DNA from: CACKLF01 sp002725175
GTDB taxonomy: Bacteria; Pseudomonadota; Alphaproteobacteria; Rhodobacterales; Rhodobacteraceae
DNA length: 26,486 bases
NCBI GenBank assembly: GCA_002725175.2
Contig: PBQX02000018.1
Location: 1-26,486, forward strand
Direction of reading: 5' to 3'
Positions 1 through 8,471 of this stretch are shown piece after piece. Below the pieces are notes generated by a model. The model searched no databases. It was not told where the DNA came from and saw nothing but the letters and a program-made list of their open reading frames with translations. Each line of letters begins with the position of its first letter. Position 1 is the stretch's first letter. A program made the translations under genes and the position numbers.

Positions 1-396
1 TGAATGGCAAATAATAGATTATGCTGGTAATACGACGAATTACACTCAAACTATAAGAATTACTGACAATACTAATCCAACATTTACGACTCCAGCTACT
101 GTTTATGAAAATGCCGAATCGGATAATGATACTTCTATAACTTTACCCAAATTAGTTGTAGATGATAATGTTGGTGTGGAATATTTACAATACAAGAAAT
201 CAACAGATTCTGTTTGGTTGGACTGGCCTAATGGAGTTAATGGTGATGCAAATAAAACTATTGGTGGTTATGTATTAGATTCTGCAAATTTGAGTAGTAG
301 CAATCCATATGAAGACTTTTATATTGAATGGCAAATAATAGATTATGGTGGAAATACGACGAATTACACTCAAACGATAAGAATTACTGATGATAT
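1..396 (+). repeat. Near-identical 72-nt block repeated at 324-nt spacing
   Basis: Bases 1-72 and 325-396 are nearly identical, with three differences in the first 66 bases, and are spaced 324 nt (108 codons) apart in frame. They encode the conserved end strand of successive HYR units. The sequence between them has diverged, so a short recent duplication or gene conversion of the conserved strand fits better than whole-unit duplication. Confidence 0.8.
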
Positions 397-1612
397 TCCT
401 CCTGAATTAAATGTGGAAAATAATTATTATGAATTAAATAATTCTAATCCACAGGAAATGTCTGTAAATGCTGAAATTCATACTCCTAGTGTATCAGATA
501 ATGTGTCAGATACTTCTAGTATTGTATTAGAGTGTCTCGTGTTAGATGAAACCAATACTGTGACACAACAGTGGCACACAGTGAATGCGTCTTCGCTGAC
601 AAGTGTGATTGTTTCTTATCCGGATAGTGGTATTGTGGGAGGTGGGAATATTGTATATACAATACAATGGAGAGCAACAGACGAAGCAGGTAATACCTCC
701 GTCTCTGACATATATACAACTATAAGTGTTAATTTTATATTGGATAATTATGCACCGATACCACTCACGGACCAAGGTTCTGGTATTAATAGTTTTTTCA
801 ATTTCCATATAACCAATTCAAGTCATAATTATTTTGACACAGCAATACAAGTGCCATTATACAAAGACAAAATATTTGATAGCGATCCTGATGAAAGTGC
901 TTTTTTTGTTCATCCTGAATTAAACTATAGTATATCTGCAACAGGTTATGGCGCATCAGTTCAGCGGCTTTCTGGTAACGATTGGACTAATGTTGATGGT
1001 CAAACTTTTAGTGTTGCGGCAGCGGTTGATGAAGCAGGAAATCCTTATTTTATTAGAAATACAGATGTTTTTAGATTTAATGTACCAACATTAGAGCCAG
1101 GAGAAAACTATACTAGTTTTGTGATCACTTGGACGGTTCCTTCTGGAATATATGGACCACTTCAAAATACTAATTTTATACAAGATATTAGAATAAATGA
1201 TGGGGCGCCTCCAATAATATCAAATTTACCATCTAATGCCAATCATGCTACTATAACTGAGACAGGTGTTTATACTCTAGAAGTATCAAAGCCAACTGTT
1301 ACAGATATATATCCTAAAACTGGTGGTACTCCAGACGCTCATTATTCCGATTTAAGTATTGTGATTGATAGTATAATTTTACCTGATGTCGCTGGCGACG
1401 CCACTATTGTGGTATCACCGGGTATTGATGAACCCGCACCAATCGGGGATAATAAATACATAATAACGCTTAATTTGCCTAGTACCACATTGGGTACTGC
1501 TAGTGCGAGCGAATGTTGTATAAAATTAAAGTGGAATGCTACAGATCATCAGAATAATATTTCAAGTAATTCAGAATTACGTATTTTTTGTTTTCCTTAT
1601 TCAATAAACTAA
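2..1612 (+). CDS. Hyalin-repeat (HYR/Ig-like) surface-type protein, 5' partial
   Basis: The reading frame is already open at base 2, so the gene starts upstream of the window; 536 residues are visible. The GTG at 176 is only an internal codon. The protein is a string of about five degenerate beta-sandwich units of roughly 100 residues. Each ends in a W.(A/I).D..GN...Q.I.I.D..PP signature (for example WQIIDYGGNTTNYTQTIRIT and IQWRATDEAGNT), which matches the hyalin repeat (HYR) family of extracellular Ig-like domains. It is rich in Asn, Thr and Ser and has very few Cys. No catalytic motif is visible, and no transmembrane segment is seen in this part. HYR arrays normally mediate adhesion, so I infer a virion-surface, fibre or secreted adhesion role. 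It lies 51 bp upstream of a second HYR protein and the two are probably paralogues. Confidence 0.85.
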   Translation, partial: EWQIIDYAGNTTNYTQTIRITDNTNPTFTTPATVYENAESDNDTSITLPKLVVDDNVGVEYLQYKKSTDSVWLDWPNGVNGDANKTIGGYVLDSANLSSSNPYEDFYIEWQIIDYGGNTTNYTQTIRITDDIPPELNVENNYYELNNSNPQEMSVNAEIHTPSVSDNVSDTSSIVLECLVLDETNTVTQQWHTVNASSLTSVIVSYPDSGIVGGGNIVYTIQWRATDEAGNTSVSDIYTTISVNFILDNYAPIPLTDQGSGINSFFNFHITNSSHNYFDTAIQVPLYKDKIFDSDPDESAFFVHPELNYSISATGYGASVQRLSGNDWTNVDGQTFSVAAAVDEAGNPYFIRNTDVFRFNVPTLEPGENYTSFVITWTVPSGIYGPLQNTNFIQDIRINDGAPPIISNLPSNANHATITETGVYTLEVSKPTVTDIYPKTGGTPDAHYSDLSIVIDSIILPDVAGDATIVVSPGIDEPAPIGDNKYIITLNLPSTTLGTASASECCIKLKWNATDHQNNISSNSELRIFCFPYSIN

Positions 1613-1621
1613 ACTCGCTTA

Positions 1622-1633
1622 TGGCATCTGCCA
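1622..1633 (+). terminator. Short inverted repeat followed by an A-tract at the gene end
   Basis: TGGCA-TC-TGCCA lies 10 nt after the stop of the first HYR gene and is followed by ten A residues. Mimivirus-type viruses end transcripts at hairpins, and this could be one. The stem is short, so confidence is low. Confidence 0.3.
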
Positions 1634-1639
1634 AAAAAA

Positions 1640-1649
1640 AAATAACTAT
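1640..1649 (+). promoter_or_regulatory. AAATAACTAT promoter-like box
   Basis: AAATAACTAT sits 14 nt before the ATG at 1664. The same ten bases occur exactly 14 nt before the ATG at 9082, and again, at a different spacing, between the divergent genes at 8448 and 8472. I infer a viral (possibly late) promoter element; timing cannot be read from the sequence. Confidence 0.35.
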
Positions 1650-1663
1650 TTAGTTTAATAACA

Positions 1664-4600
1664 ATGCCTCTAAGTTTTTATAGGGGTGATGTGGATAGAA
1701 ATGGTGCAATTACAATGGCTGACTTATTATTTCTTAAAGCATGGCTTCAATTGGGTGGTTCAGGAGATAATTTGCGTGTAATTTCTCCTACAGGTTTTGA
1801 ATATAATATACCTAGTATTGAATATGGTGATTTGAATAGAAGTGGTAATATTACTTATGCTGATGTACAGTATCTTGAGATTTGGTTATCGTTGGGTGGT
1901 TCTACTACTTCAAATCCTCCTGTATTATCTGTAACAAGTGCTCAAGGTATTACATATACAACAGAAGCAATATATGATGAACCAGAGCCTGAACCAGAAC
2001 CAGAACCTGAGTCTTTACCATCGATATACTTCAGTACAAAGGAATATTTATTTGATATTGATAGTATTGAAAAGACAACAATGGAACTTACTGTGAATGC
2101 ACCAGTAATTTCAGATAATATAGTTGATTTTGAAATACATTGGAGTGGTTCAACACACACTCCAGAAAACAACTGGATTAATATAAACCAAAATTTTACA
2201 ACATTTTTTAATGTTGGTATAACACAAATAACATGGACAGTATATGACATTTATGGAAATGAATCATCAGATTATGTGACAATTAACATAATTGATGTAT
2301 TTGGACCTAAAATTGGAAATGTTGAACATGATTTTATAGAAAATTATGAATTTACAATAAATAGTCATACAAACATATATAGTGGACAAATAAATGTACC
2401 AAATGCATATGATGCTGTTGATGGTTGGTTAGACAAAATAAAATACAAAGTAAATCAATCTGGTGAATGGATAGAAATTGATACCGATGTTTCTGGAAGT
2501 ATATTAAATCTTGATTTTAAACACGATACTACAATTATATATTGGAATGCAATTGATAGTGCAAATAGAGAATCGATTCATAATAGTAATGCTAGAACAA
2601 TAGTAATTGTTAGAGATAATCATGGACCTTATTTAGAAAATTTTATTGATGATATAACAGTTCATAGTAACGAAGTAAATACACAATTATATGCAGATAG
2701 AACAGATGAAGTACAATTCAAAATAACTGATAATAAAAATACTTTTAATGGAGCAATATCTATTCCAAGGGCATATGATGCTGTAGATAATTGGTTAACA
2801 AGAGCATACTATAAGATAGATGTTTCAGGACAATGGGAATCTATTCCTGTTTGGCCCGGCGAATTAATATTAGATTGGCCTTATGGTATTACAACTGTTT
2901 ATTGGAAAGCTACAGATTATAATAATAATGACAGTATCAATAGTGTAAGGACAATAGTAACTGTGATTGATAGTTATGGTCCTATTTTCGTGAACGCTGT
3001 GGACGCCGGGGCATCGACTGCAGATCCGACATTAAATATTAATAATTATTTCTATGATTCAATAACTAGTTATACAAAATACAAAACAATATCTATTCCT
3101 TTACCAAAAGCATATGATGCAGTAGATGGTGAAATTTATACTTATGAGTATTATATAACTGGAGGCACAGCAAGTCCTCAATCAGGAATAAGCGATGCGG
3201 CGCTTGATATAGAGTTCAAATTAGAGTGTCAAAATTATATAGACGATGGTTCTGGTTCTAAGTGTCAAGAATTTACAATTGAATGGCGTTGTAAGGATAG
3301 TGATAACAATTATGCACAAAATTTTTCAACTACAACAATTCAAATTAAAGATGAATATGGTCCGATTTTATTTTTTCATGATTCATCAAATGATGTAGAC
3401 AATGATTTATCAAATCATATTGATGGTCAACATGCAGAAAATATTCAAGTAATTAGTACAGAACATAGTAAAAACTATGCAATATTACATATTAAACGAC
3501 CATTGGCTTTTGATAATGTTTATGGTCAAATACATGATTTAACGTTTACTATTGAACCTAGTATTGATGTTAACATTCCTACTGGAATTGTTGCATATGG
3601 TTCTCCCGGACCATATATTAAATTTAGTTTAGATCCACATAAGATTGTTACAAATACAAAATATCAAGAATTCACAATTAATTGGCATACTATTGACAAA
3701 TCAAACAATTCACCTGCTAATACAGGAGTTACTTATGTTAGATTAGAGGATAATGAAATTCCAAATTTTGTTGATTCTTCGGGAACATATTTAATAGTGG
3801 AACAAGTTGAAGGAATGTTGGAAGAAGGAAAAAATTCTATTATTCTTGATATAAATAGACCTTATGTTACAGATGCTGTCGATGGAGATATACTTAATAT
3901 ACAATTTGTAATAGACAAAGGCACTGGTGACGCGATACCGCTGGCGGCCGCAGATGTAGATGTATCTGGTGGTATATTAAGTGGTTCTTCAATGCAAGTT
4001 GAATTTGTTGTAAATCAATATTCAATAATAGCAGGTACAAAATATATGATGTTTAGTATTACTTGGTCAGTAACGGATACTGCCGGTAATATTGTGAGTG
4101 CAATACAAGACATTTTTGTTTATAATTATATTAAACCTTATATTATAGGAGACCTCCCCACTATTCATAAAAATACGGACAATAATAATCCAGTTCATAT
4201 TAAAGTACCAAGACCAGCAGTTGGTGATAATGTAGATACTTATATAAGAACAGAATATATATTCAAAGAAGGCGAAGTTCGGGATAGTTCTGGAGGTTTC
4301 TTACCTGGACAAACATTTACTGACATATCATATTCATATGATGCCAGCGATGCATCAGGTATAGATATGTTTTTTCATGCAGATGGGGATAAAATGGACG
4401 CAAGCACCAAAGAACAAGAATTTATAATTGAATGGAAAGCTATAGATAGTGCAAGTAATATTAGTGAAACCAAACTACAAAGTATAATAATAACTGATAA
4501 TAAAGGTCCATATTTTGATGTAAATAGCATTTCAGATATAACACAGGAATTAAATAGTCATAATAATCAAATATTAATAAGTGTTCCAGTACCTACTGCT

Positions 4601-6106
4601 TATGACGCAGTAGATGGGTCTATAAGTGAGTTTAGTTTTGTTGTATCTGGTGGCATCGCCTCTCCGGCGGCGGGCTCGACCACCGCCACAAATGTAGATA
4701 TATTATTTACAATTGAAACACATCTTCTTTATTTAGAACAAACTGGTCTGAAATATCAGAAATTTACAATTGACTGGCATACAGTGGATAGATTTGGATT
4801 TACAGAAGAAAATCAAGTATATACTAATATAAAAATAATTGATAATTACGGTCCTTTGATTGGTGGAGTTAGTGAAGATTATATAATTGATGAATCATAT
4901 TCTTTTGTGGACGAATCATATCAATATACCGGACAAATATCAATTCCAAATGTAAATGATGCTGTAGATGGGTGGTTGAATGTTATTTCATATAGAAAAT
5001 CTGTAAATGGTGTATCCGGAAATGAAATTGACGTTGATACTGACTCTTCTGGTACTAAGGTTTTACAAGAAACTTGGGTTGAAGGAGTAACAGAATATGA
5101 ATGGATAGCGAAGGATGACACTGAAAATTATAATGAAAATATAGTTACAACAAGAATAACAATAATTGATGAGCGTCCCGCGAATATTAGTGAAGAAGAG
5201 GTTTGGTTCAATAAATACCATCAAAATAATGATATGCCAAATTTTCAAGGTACATATCCATCAATTCATGACAGATATGATGCTTCGGGGGGTAATTCGC
5301 AATTTTATTTTTGGGAAACTAATAAATACGATCCAACAAAAACAATAAATAGTTCGGAAAAATATGCGAATACATATACAGATTACGATAATTTATATAA
5401 AAATCCAAATGGGGAAGTAGCTATATTAGGAAATTGGATTAATTATCGTAATTATATACCCAAGGGATATTACGAAAACAGTTTACCAATTAATTATAAT
5501 ACAAATGCTGGTAATTCGCAAGGATGTATAGCAGCTATTATCTATAGTTTTGATCCGAACGATGACGCCTGGCACGTCGGTCAGGATGATTCACAGGGTC
5601 GAATTTTATGGATGATGGCGCTGCCAGAATCGACGGCGCTAGACGCAAACACTGTGGCGCTTACCATGGTATATGACGTGTCTGGTTATGCTGAACCTAA
5701 ATTATATATAAATGGTACAGACTATAAGTATGATTTTAAGATAGGACAAGAAAGCGATATTTATGATTGGATGATTGTTTTTAATTGGGTTGGCAATGGT
5801 GGTGATATTGAGTGTGAATTAAATATTTATAAGCGCATTCCATCAAATAGTCCACGTAACCCTTTGCATATTGCACTTGAATGGAATACACATTTATCGA
5901 GTAATGGTAGTGCATTTGAGATGTTTAATATACCATACTCTGATTGGGAGGGAATGTGGAAGGCTGGTTATGTAAGTAATGAACAGGTTGAATGGGATAT
6001 GCGTAGTCTTTATATTGGAGGTAATTCTAAAAACAATGCCACACAAGACGTGGTACAATGGAAAAAGTTTCCTTTAAGATTAGCAATGTTTCGTGAAAGA
6101 CAATAA
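1664..6106 (+). CDS. Giant dockerin-HYR repeat protein with lectin-like C-terminal region
   Basis: This 1480-residue protein has four parts. Residues 8-79 form a duplicated dockerin-type calcium-binding module. Residues 106-116 are a Glu-Pro linker. Residues about 120-1170 hold about nine HYR/Ig-like units, most with a P.AYDAVDG strand and a closing W...D..(N)....I.I.D..GP strand. Residues about 1170-1480 are a unique C-terminal region. The phrases KLYINGT and SLYIGG there recall laminin-G/concanavalin-like folds, but that is a weak inference. There is no signal peptide or transmembrane segment, so the protein is presumably cytoplasmically made and added to particles. A few loops carry GC-rich in-frame islands (about 3000, 3921-3953, 4655-4687, 5560-5660). 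The start follows a clear AT-rich promoter-like stretch. Virion surface or fibre attachment is inferred; the dockerin suggests docking to a cohesin-like partner not seen here. Confidence 0.85.
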   Translation: MPLSFYRGDVDRNGAITMADLLFLKAWLQLGGSGDNLRVISPTGFEYNIPSIEYGDLNRSGNITYADVQYLEIWLSLGGSTTSNPPVLSVTSAQGITYTTEAIYDEPEPEPEPEPESLPSIYFSTKEYLFDIDSIEKTTMELTVNAPVISDNIVDFEIHWSGSTHTPENNWININQNFTTFFNVGITQITWTVYDIYGNESSDYVTINIIDVFGPKIGNVEHDFIENYEFTINSHTNIYSGQINVPNAYDAVDGWLDKIKYKVNQSGEWIEIDTDVSGSILNLDFKHDTTIIYWNAIDSANRESIHNSNARTIVIVRDNHGPYLENFIDDITVHSNEVNTQLYADRTDEVQFKITDNKNTFNGAISIPRAYDAVDNWLTRAYYKIDVSGQWESIPVWPGELILDWPYGITTVYWKATDYNNNDSINSVRTIVTVIDSYGPIFVNAVDAGASTADPTLNINNYFYDSITSYTKYKTISIPLPKAYDAVDGEIYTYEYYITGGTASPQSGISDAALDIEFKLECQNYIDDGSGSKCQEFTIEWRCKDSDNNYAQNFSTTTIQIKDEYGPILFFHDSSNDVDNDLSNHIDGQHAENIQVISTEHSKNYAILHIKRPLAFDNVYGQIHDLTFTIEPSIDVNIPTGIVAYGSPGPYIKFSLDPHKIVTNTKYQEFTINWHTIDKSNNSPANTGVTYVRLEDNEIPNFVDSSGTYLIVEQVEGMLEEGKNSIILDINRPYVTDAVDGDILNIQFVIDKGTGDAIPLAAADVDVSGGILSGSSMQVEFVVNQYSIIAGTKYMMFSITWSVTDTAGNIVSAIQDIFVYNYIKPYIIGDLPTIHKNTDNNNPVHIKVPRPAVGDNVDTYIRTEYIFKEGEVRDSSGGFLPGQTFTDISYSYDASDASGIDMFFHADGDKMDASTKEQEFIIEWKAIDSASNISETKLQSIIITDNKGPYFDVNSISDITQELNSHNNQILISVPVPTAYDAVDGSISEFSFVVSGGIASPAAGSTTATNVDILFTIETHLLYLEQTGLKYQKFTIDWHTVDRFGFTEENQVYTNIKIIDNYGPLIGGVSEDYIIDESYSFVDESYQYTGQISIPNVNDAVDGWLNVISYRKSVNGVSGNEIDVDTDSSGTKVLQETWVEGVTEYEWIAKDDTENYNENIVTTRITIIDERPANISEEEVWFNKYHQNNDMPNFQGTYPSIHDRYDASGGNSQFYFWETNKYDPTKTINSSEKYANTYTDYDNLYKNPNGEVAILGNWINYRNYIPKGYYENSLPINYNTNAGNSQGCIAAIIYSFDPNDDAWHVGQDDSQGRILWMMALPESTALDANTVALTMVYDVSGYAEPKLYINGTDYKYDFKIGQESDIYDWMIVFNWVGNGGDIECELNIYKRIPSNSPRNPLHIALEWNTHLSSNGSAFEMFNIPYSDWEGMWKAGYVSNEQVEWDMRSLYIGGNSKNNATQDVVQWKKFPLRLAMFRERQ
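1685..1900 (+). other. Dockerin type I-like duplicated calcium-binding module
   Basis: Residues 8-79 of the giant protein contain two 12-residue EF-hand-like loops. GDVDRNGAITMAD has acidic or amide ligands at D9, D11, N13 and D20; GDLNRSGNITYAD has them at D56, N58, S60 and D67. Each loop is followed by an amphipathic helix (LLFLKAWLQ and VQYLEIWLS). Loop-helix duplication without the entering helix is the hallmark of type I dockerins, which bind cohesin domains in cellulosomes. Confidence 0.75.
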
Positions 6107-6114
6107 TAATCAAA

Positions 6115-6660
6115 CTAGTATTTTGTAATTTTAGAGGAAAATCGAACTTTTTTGTGAATATGTGGTAATATTTTTCTTTGTTGAATTTTTGATTTATATT
6201 GTTTTTTTGCATTGGGTATAATGAGACTTATTCCTTTATATACTGATTCAAATATATTCATTTTTTTTTGTGGTAAAGTATGAAGAAGTCCATATTTTTT
6301 GCGATATTCAACTTGTGATATAGCATGTAGAGTAATAAAGTCTTTATTTAGTATATTTAATACAAACCGAAGAGGCTGTATAGTTTTCTTAACTTCTTCT
6401 ACGGGATTTGTGGAGTTTAAAATATTTTTTTGTAAAATTGGCTGAATATTAATATTTAATATTTTGAAATCTTTCGTGTTTAATGGTTTCCATTTATTAC
6501 ATTGTTGGAATTCTGCTTTAAAACGAGATAATTTAGTGGTAAATTCCGCAAGAATGTCATTATAAATGACTAAATATGGATGTAATTTATGAGGTGCTTC
6601 TGCGATTTTTTTTAAACTACGTTTATGACTATTTCCATAATGTTTCTTTCTTGTTTTCAT
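6115..6660 (-). CDS. Unknown basic protein
   Basis: I do not recognise this 181-residue protein. It is strongly basic at both ends (starting MKTRKKHYGNSHKRSLKK, ending in a KKVRFSSKITKY tail) with a central part that looks helical. There is no signal peptide, membrane segment or catalytic motif. Lys/Arg-rich proteins of this sort are common in mimivirus-like genomes and may bind nucleic acid or be packaged. It is convergent with the giant HYR gene, with an 8-bp gap, and 13 bp downstream of the next minus-strand gene. Confidence 0.75.
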   Translation of the reverse strand: MKTRKKHYGNSHKRSLKKIAEAPHKLHPYLVIYNDILAEFTTKLSRFKAEFQQCNKWKPLNTKDFKILNINIQPILQKNILNSTNPVEEVKKTIQPLRFVLNILNKDFITLHAISQVEYRKKYGLLHTLPQKKMNIFESVYKGISLIIPNAKKQYKSKIQQRKILPHIHKKVRFSSKITKY

Positions 6661-6673
6661 TGATTACTTATAC

Positions 6674-6973
6674 TTATTTTAGTTTGGCACATTTATCTTC
6701 AATTTCAATATATTTTTTCATAATATTTCCATGCATGTGTTTCTGGAACTTTTCAAAATTTTTTGAAAGTTCATTAATTTGCATTTGAAGACTAGATACA
6801 AATACAAAAAAGAACCATATTAAAAGAATAACTAAACCTATTAAATATTTAGACGATGATGTAGCCAAAGTATTTTTATCAACATATTTTTCAACAAATT
6901 TAAGAAATACACCTATCAAAAGTATGATAACTGCTGTAACTAATAATACAATGAATTGTTGTTGAATATTCAT
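6674..6973 (-). CDS. Small two-span membrane protein
   Basis: This 99-residue protein has two hydrophobic helices: residues about 8-25 (IVLLVTAVIILLIGVFL) and about 44-62 (YLIGLVILLIWFFFVFV). A charged C-terminal segment of about 35 residues follows, probably helical or coiled coil. It has no recognised family. Small double-span proteins are frequent components of the inner viral membrane or host ER. It lies 11 bp after the end of the GT32-like gene upstream on the same strand. Confidence 0.75.
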   Translation of the reverse strand: MNIQQQFIVLLVTAVIILLIGVFLKFVEKYVDKNTLATSSSKYLIGLVILLIWFFFVFVSSLQMQINELSKNFEKFQKHMHGNIMKKYIEIEDKCAKLK

Positions 6974-6984
6974 ATTAACTAGTA

Positions 6985-7881
6985 TTATATATTTTTTAAA
7001 GCACTTCTAAATAATTGCGATATTAACATGTCATTGTTAATGATTTCTGATTTTCTCATATTTAAAAACCATGTCGGAAATCCAGGTGCTGTATTATATA
7101 ATGGTGTAAAAAATGACTTGTTTGGATACATTAGTTCATTTGATAGAAATCTTTCGTTTGTAAATTTTTCACCGAATTTATCCCTTTCTATATTTTTGGA
7201 TGTAAAATGATAATAATCCCAATCTGAATTTTTTAAAAGTATGTTCATTTGTGACCATAGTAATTCTCTTCCAAGTTTATGATAATTCCAAAAAAAGCTA
7301 AAGTTCATATTTGAATCAAGCATTTTATTAGCTTTTTCTAAACATTTGGTAACGAGTATACCATTTTGTCTTGAAATCATTGCCCAATTTGCTGGTTTGG
7401 GTGTTGGATGTTTTCCATTAAGTGTATCTTTGCAATGGTCGTGATGACATCCAAATCCTATATAGTCATGTTTTTTTAGTTTTTGTATAAGTGGTTTTAA
7501 TGATTTGTGAACAATTATATCAGAATCAAGCCACATACCTCCATACTTTTGTAATATTGCTAGTCGAATATAATCTGCTTTTTGAGGAATACTTAATTTA
7601 TTAAGATCAGTTCGAAGTGTTGGCAGGTATAAGAGGACATTGTCAGGATTTAATATTATTGTAGGGATGTGTGCATTTTTTTTTATTGTTTCATGACAAA
7701 GTTCTATATAGTTTGGTTTTTGTTTACCTGGTATATTTTCCCAGTACAACCATAACGTATTTTCTTTAGCGGCGACCGTCGCCGACGCAGCGCGCGGTGG
7801 GACATGCGCGGTGCATCCGGGGCGGGATAATAGACATAATACACATATTAATATTACCAAAAGTAGAATAGATATCCACAT
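6985..7881 (-). CDS. GT32-like (OCH1/capsular-type) glycosyltransferase, membrane-anchored
   Basis: This 298-residue type II membrane protein has an N-terminal anchor (residues 2-18). A short Ala/Pro-rich stalk (about 20-40), encoded by a GC-rich island, leads into a GT-A-type sugar transferase domain. The family signature is clear: LWLYWENIPGK near residue 43, then YIRLAILQKYGGMWLDSD (104-121). The GG.W.D.D end of this motif carries the DxD metal/nucleotide-sugar site (D119, D121). This pattern fits the DXD sugar-binding/GT32 and capsular polysaccharide families, which add hexoses in the Golgi or to surface glycans. The substrate is unknown. It probably decorates virion or host glycoproteins, together with the other glycan genes in the window. 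Confidence 0.85.
   Translation of the reverse strand: MWISILLLVILICVLCLLSRPGCTAHVPPRAASATVAAKENTLWLYWENIPGKQKPNYIELCHETIKKNAHIPTIILNPDNVLLYLPTLRTDLNKLSIPQKADYIRLAILQKYGGMWLDSDIIVHKSLKPLIQKLKKHDYIGFGCHHDHCKDTLNGKHPTPKPANWAMISRQNGILVTKCLEKANKMLDSNMNFSFFWNYHKLGRELLWSQMNILLKNSDWDYYHFTSKNIERDKFGEKFTNERFLSNELMYPNKSFFTPLYNTAPGFPTWFLNMRKSEIINNDMLISQLFRSALKNI
7770..7784. repeat. GC-rich palindrome inside the GT32 stalk
   Basis: CGGCGAC-C-GTCGCCG is a perfect inverted repeat of 7 bp with a one-base centre. It lies in a GC-rich island (about 7769-7827) coding for the stalk between membrane anchor and catalytic domain. Confidence 0.75.
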
Positions 7882-7914
7882 AATTTATATAAAATTTTTA
7901 TTCCACCAAAAAAA

Positions 7915-8448
7915 TTAATCAAAGCTATCAATATATGTTTTTGTTACGCCGACACTGGTGTCGCGTCGCGAGCCCTCACAGGATGTCGGCTCCGTCGATG
8001 CTATACGGTCTTGTAATAATTGGATAGAGTTAGATATTTTTTGACAGAAAATTACTGCTTGGTCTAGTGTTTCATCTATATTTTCGTCGTCAGGCGGAGG
8101 CGGCAAGGCTGACGCGAGTGAATATATCATTTTGCCAATTGGACTAGTGGGCGACGCTGGCCCGCTCGTGGTGGGCGACCTCGACCACGTGGCAATAATG
8201 TATATTTTCATATCATAAATCTTAACATCATCAATATCTAGAATATCACCATTATTGAGTCTAAGATTACATGCGTCTTTTTTGATTGTATGTGTATAGA
8301 ATTCCCAAAATCGTTTACCAGATGCAGATATGAGAGGTCTTATTACATTATAGATTTCAGAACCGGAAATATCATGTGTAATTCTGTATTGCCATATATA
8401 TTTTGTATTTGTTAAACTAGTAACTTGAAATAAACCTTTATAAATCAT
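7915..8448 (-). CDS. Unknown protein with GC-rich linker insertions
   Basis: I do not recognise this 177-residue protein. The first 90 residues look like a compact beta-rich domain (IYKGLFQVTSL...KYIWQYRIT...FWEFYTHTIKK). A low-complexity Ser/Pro/Thr linker (about 93-120, SPTTSGPASPTSP and ALPPPPDDE) follows, then a helix (about 125-148) and a Ser/Thr-rich tail. Linker and tail coincide with GC-rich DNA islands that differ sharply from the surrounding AT-rich codons. No signal or membrane segment is seen. It starts 23 bp from the divergent gene at 8472 and shares its promoter region. Confidence 0.7.
   Translation of the reverse strand: MIYKGLFQVTSLTNTKYIWQYRITHDISGSEIYNVIRPLISASGKRFWEFYTHTIKKDACNLRLNNGDILDIDDVKIYDMKIYIIATWSRSPTTSGPASPTSPIGKMIYSLASALPPPPDDENIDETLDQAVIFCQKISNSIQLLQDRIASTEPTSCEGSRRDTSVGVTKTYIDSFD
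7950..7963. repeat. GC-rich palindrome in the tail of the 7915-8448 gene
   Basis: CGACAC-TG-GTGTCG, 6-bp arms with a 2-nt centre, in a GC-rich island coding for the Ser/Thr/Arg-rich tail. Confidence 0.7.
8147..8189. repeat. GC-rich island with hairpin and 9-nt direct repeat
   Basis: GTGGGCGAC occurs at 8147-8155 and 8171-8179. CGTGGT (8167-8172) can pair with ACCACG (8184-8189) around an 11-nt loop. The island codes for the Ser/Pro linker of the 7915-8448 gene. Confidence 0.6.
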
Positions 8449-8471
8449 TAAAATAGTTATTTAAAAAATCT
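8449..8471. promoter_or_regulatory. Bidirectional 23-bp promoter region
   Basis: This 23-bp all but GC-free gap separates two divergent ATGs. On the minus strand it contains AAATAACTAT (complement of 8453-8462), the same box seen before 1664 and 9082, here only 4 nt from its ATG. Both genes must be started from or through this stretch, so transcripts probably have very short or overlapping leaders. Confidence 0.4.

Noticed and set aside
1610..1666. Reading the two HYR genes as one gene split by a mutation
   Set aside because: Both are in the same frame, but two in-frame stops, a promoter-like stretch and an N-terminal dockerin at the start of the second argue for two genes.
1981..2012. Glu-Pro repeat as a microsatellite of note
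   Set aside because: It is a common linker type; kept only as part of the gene description.
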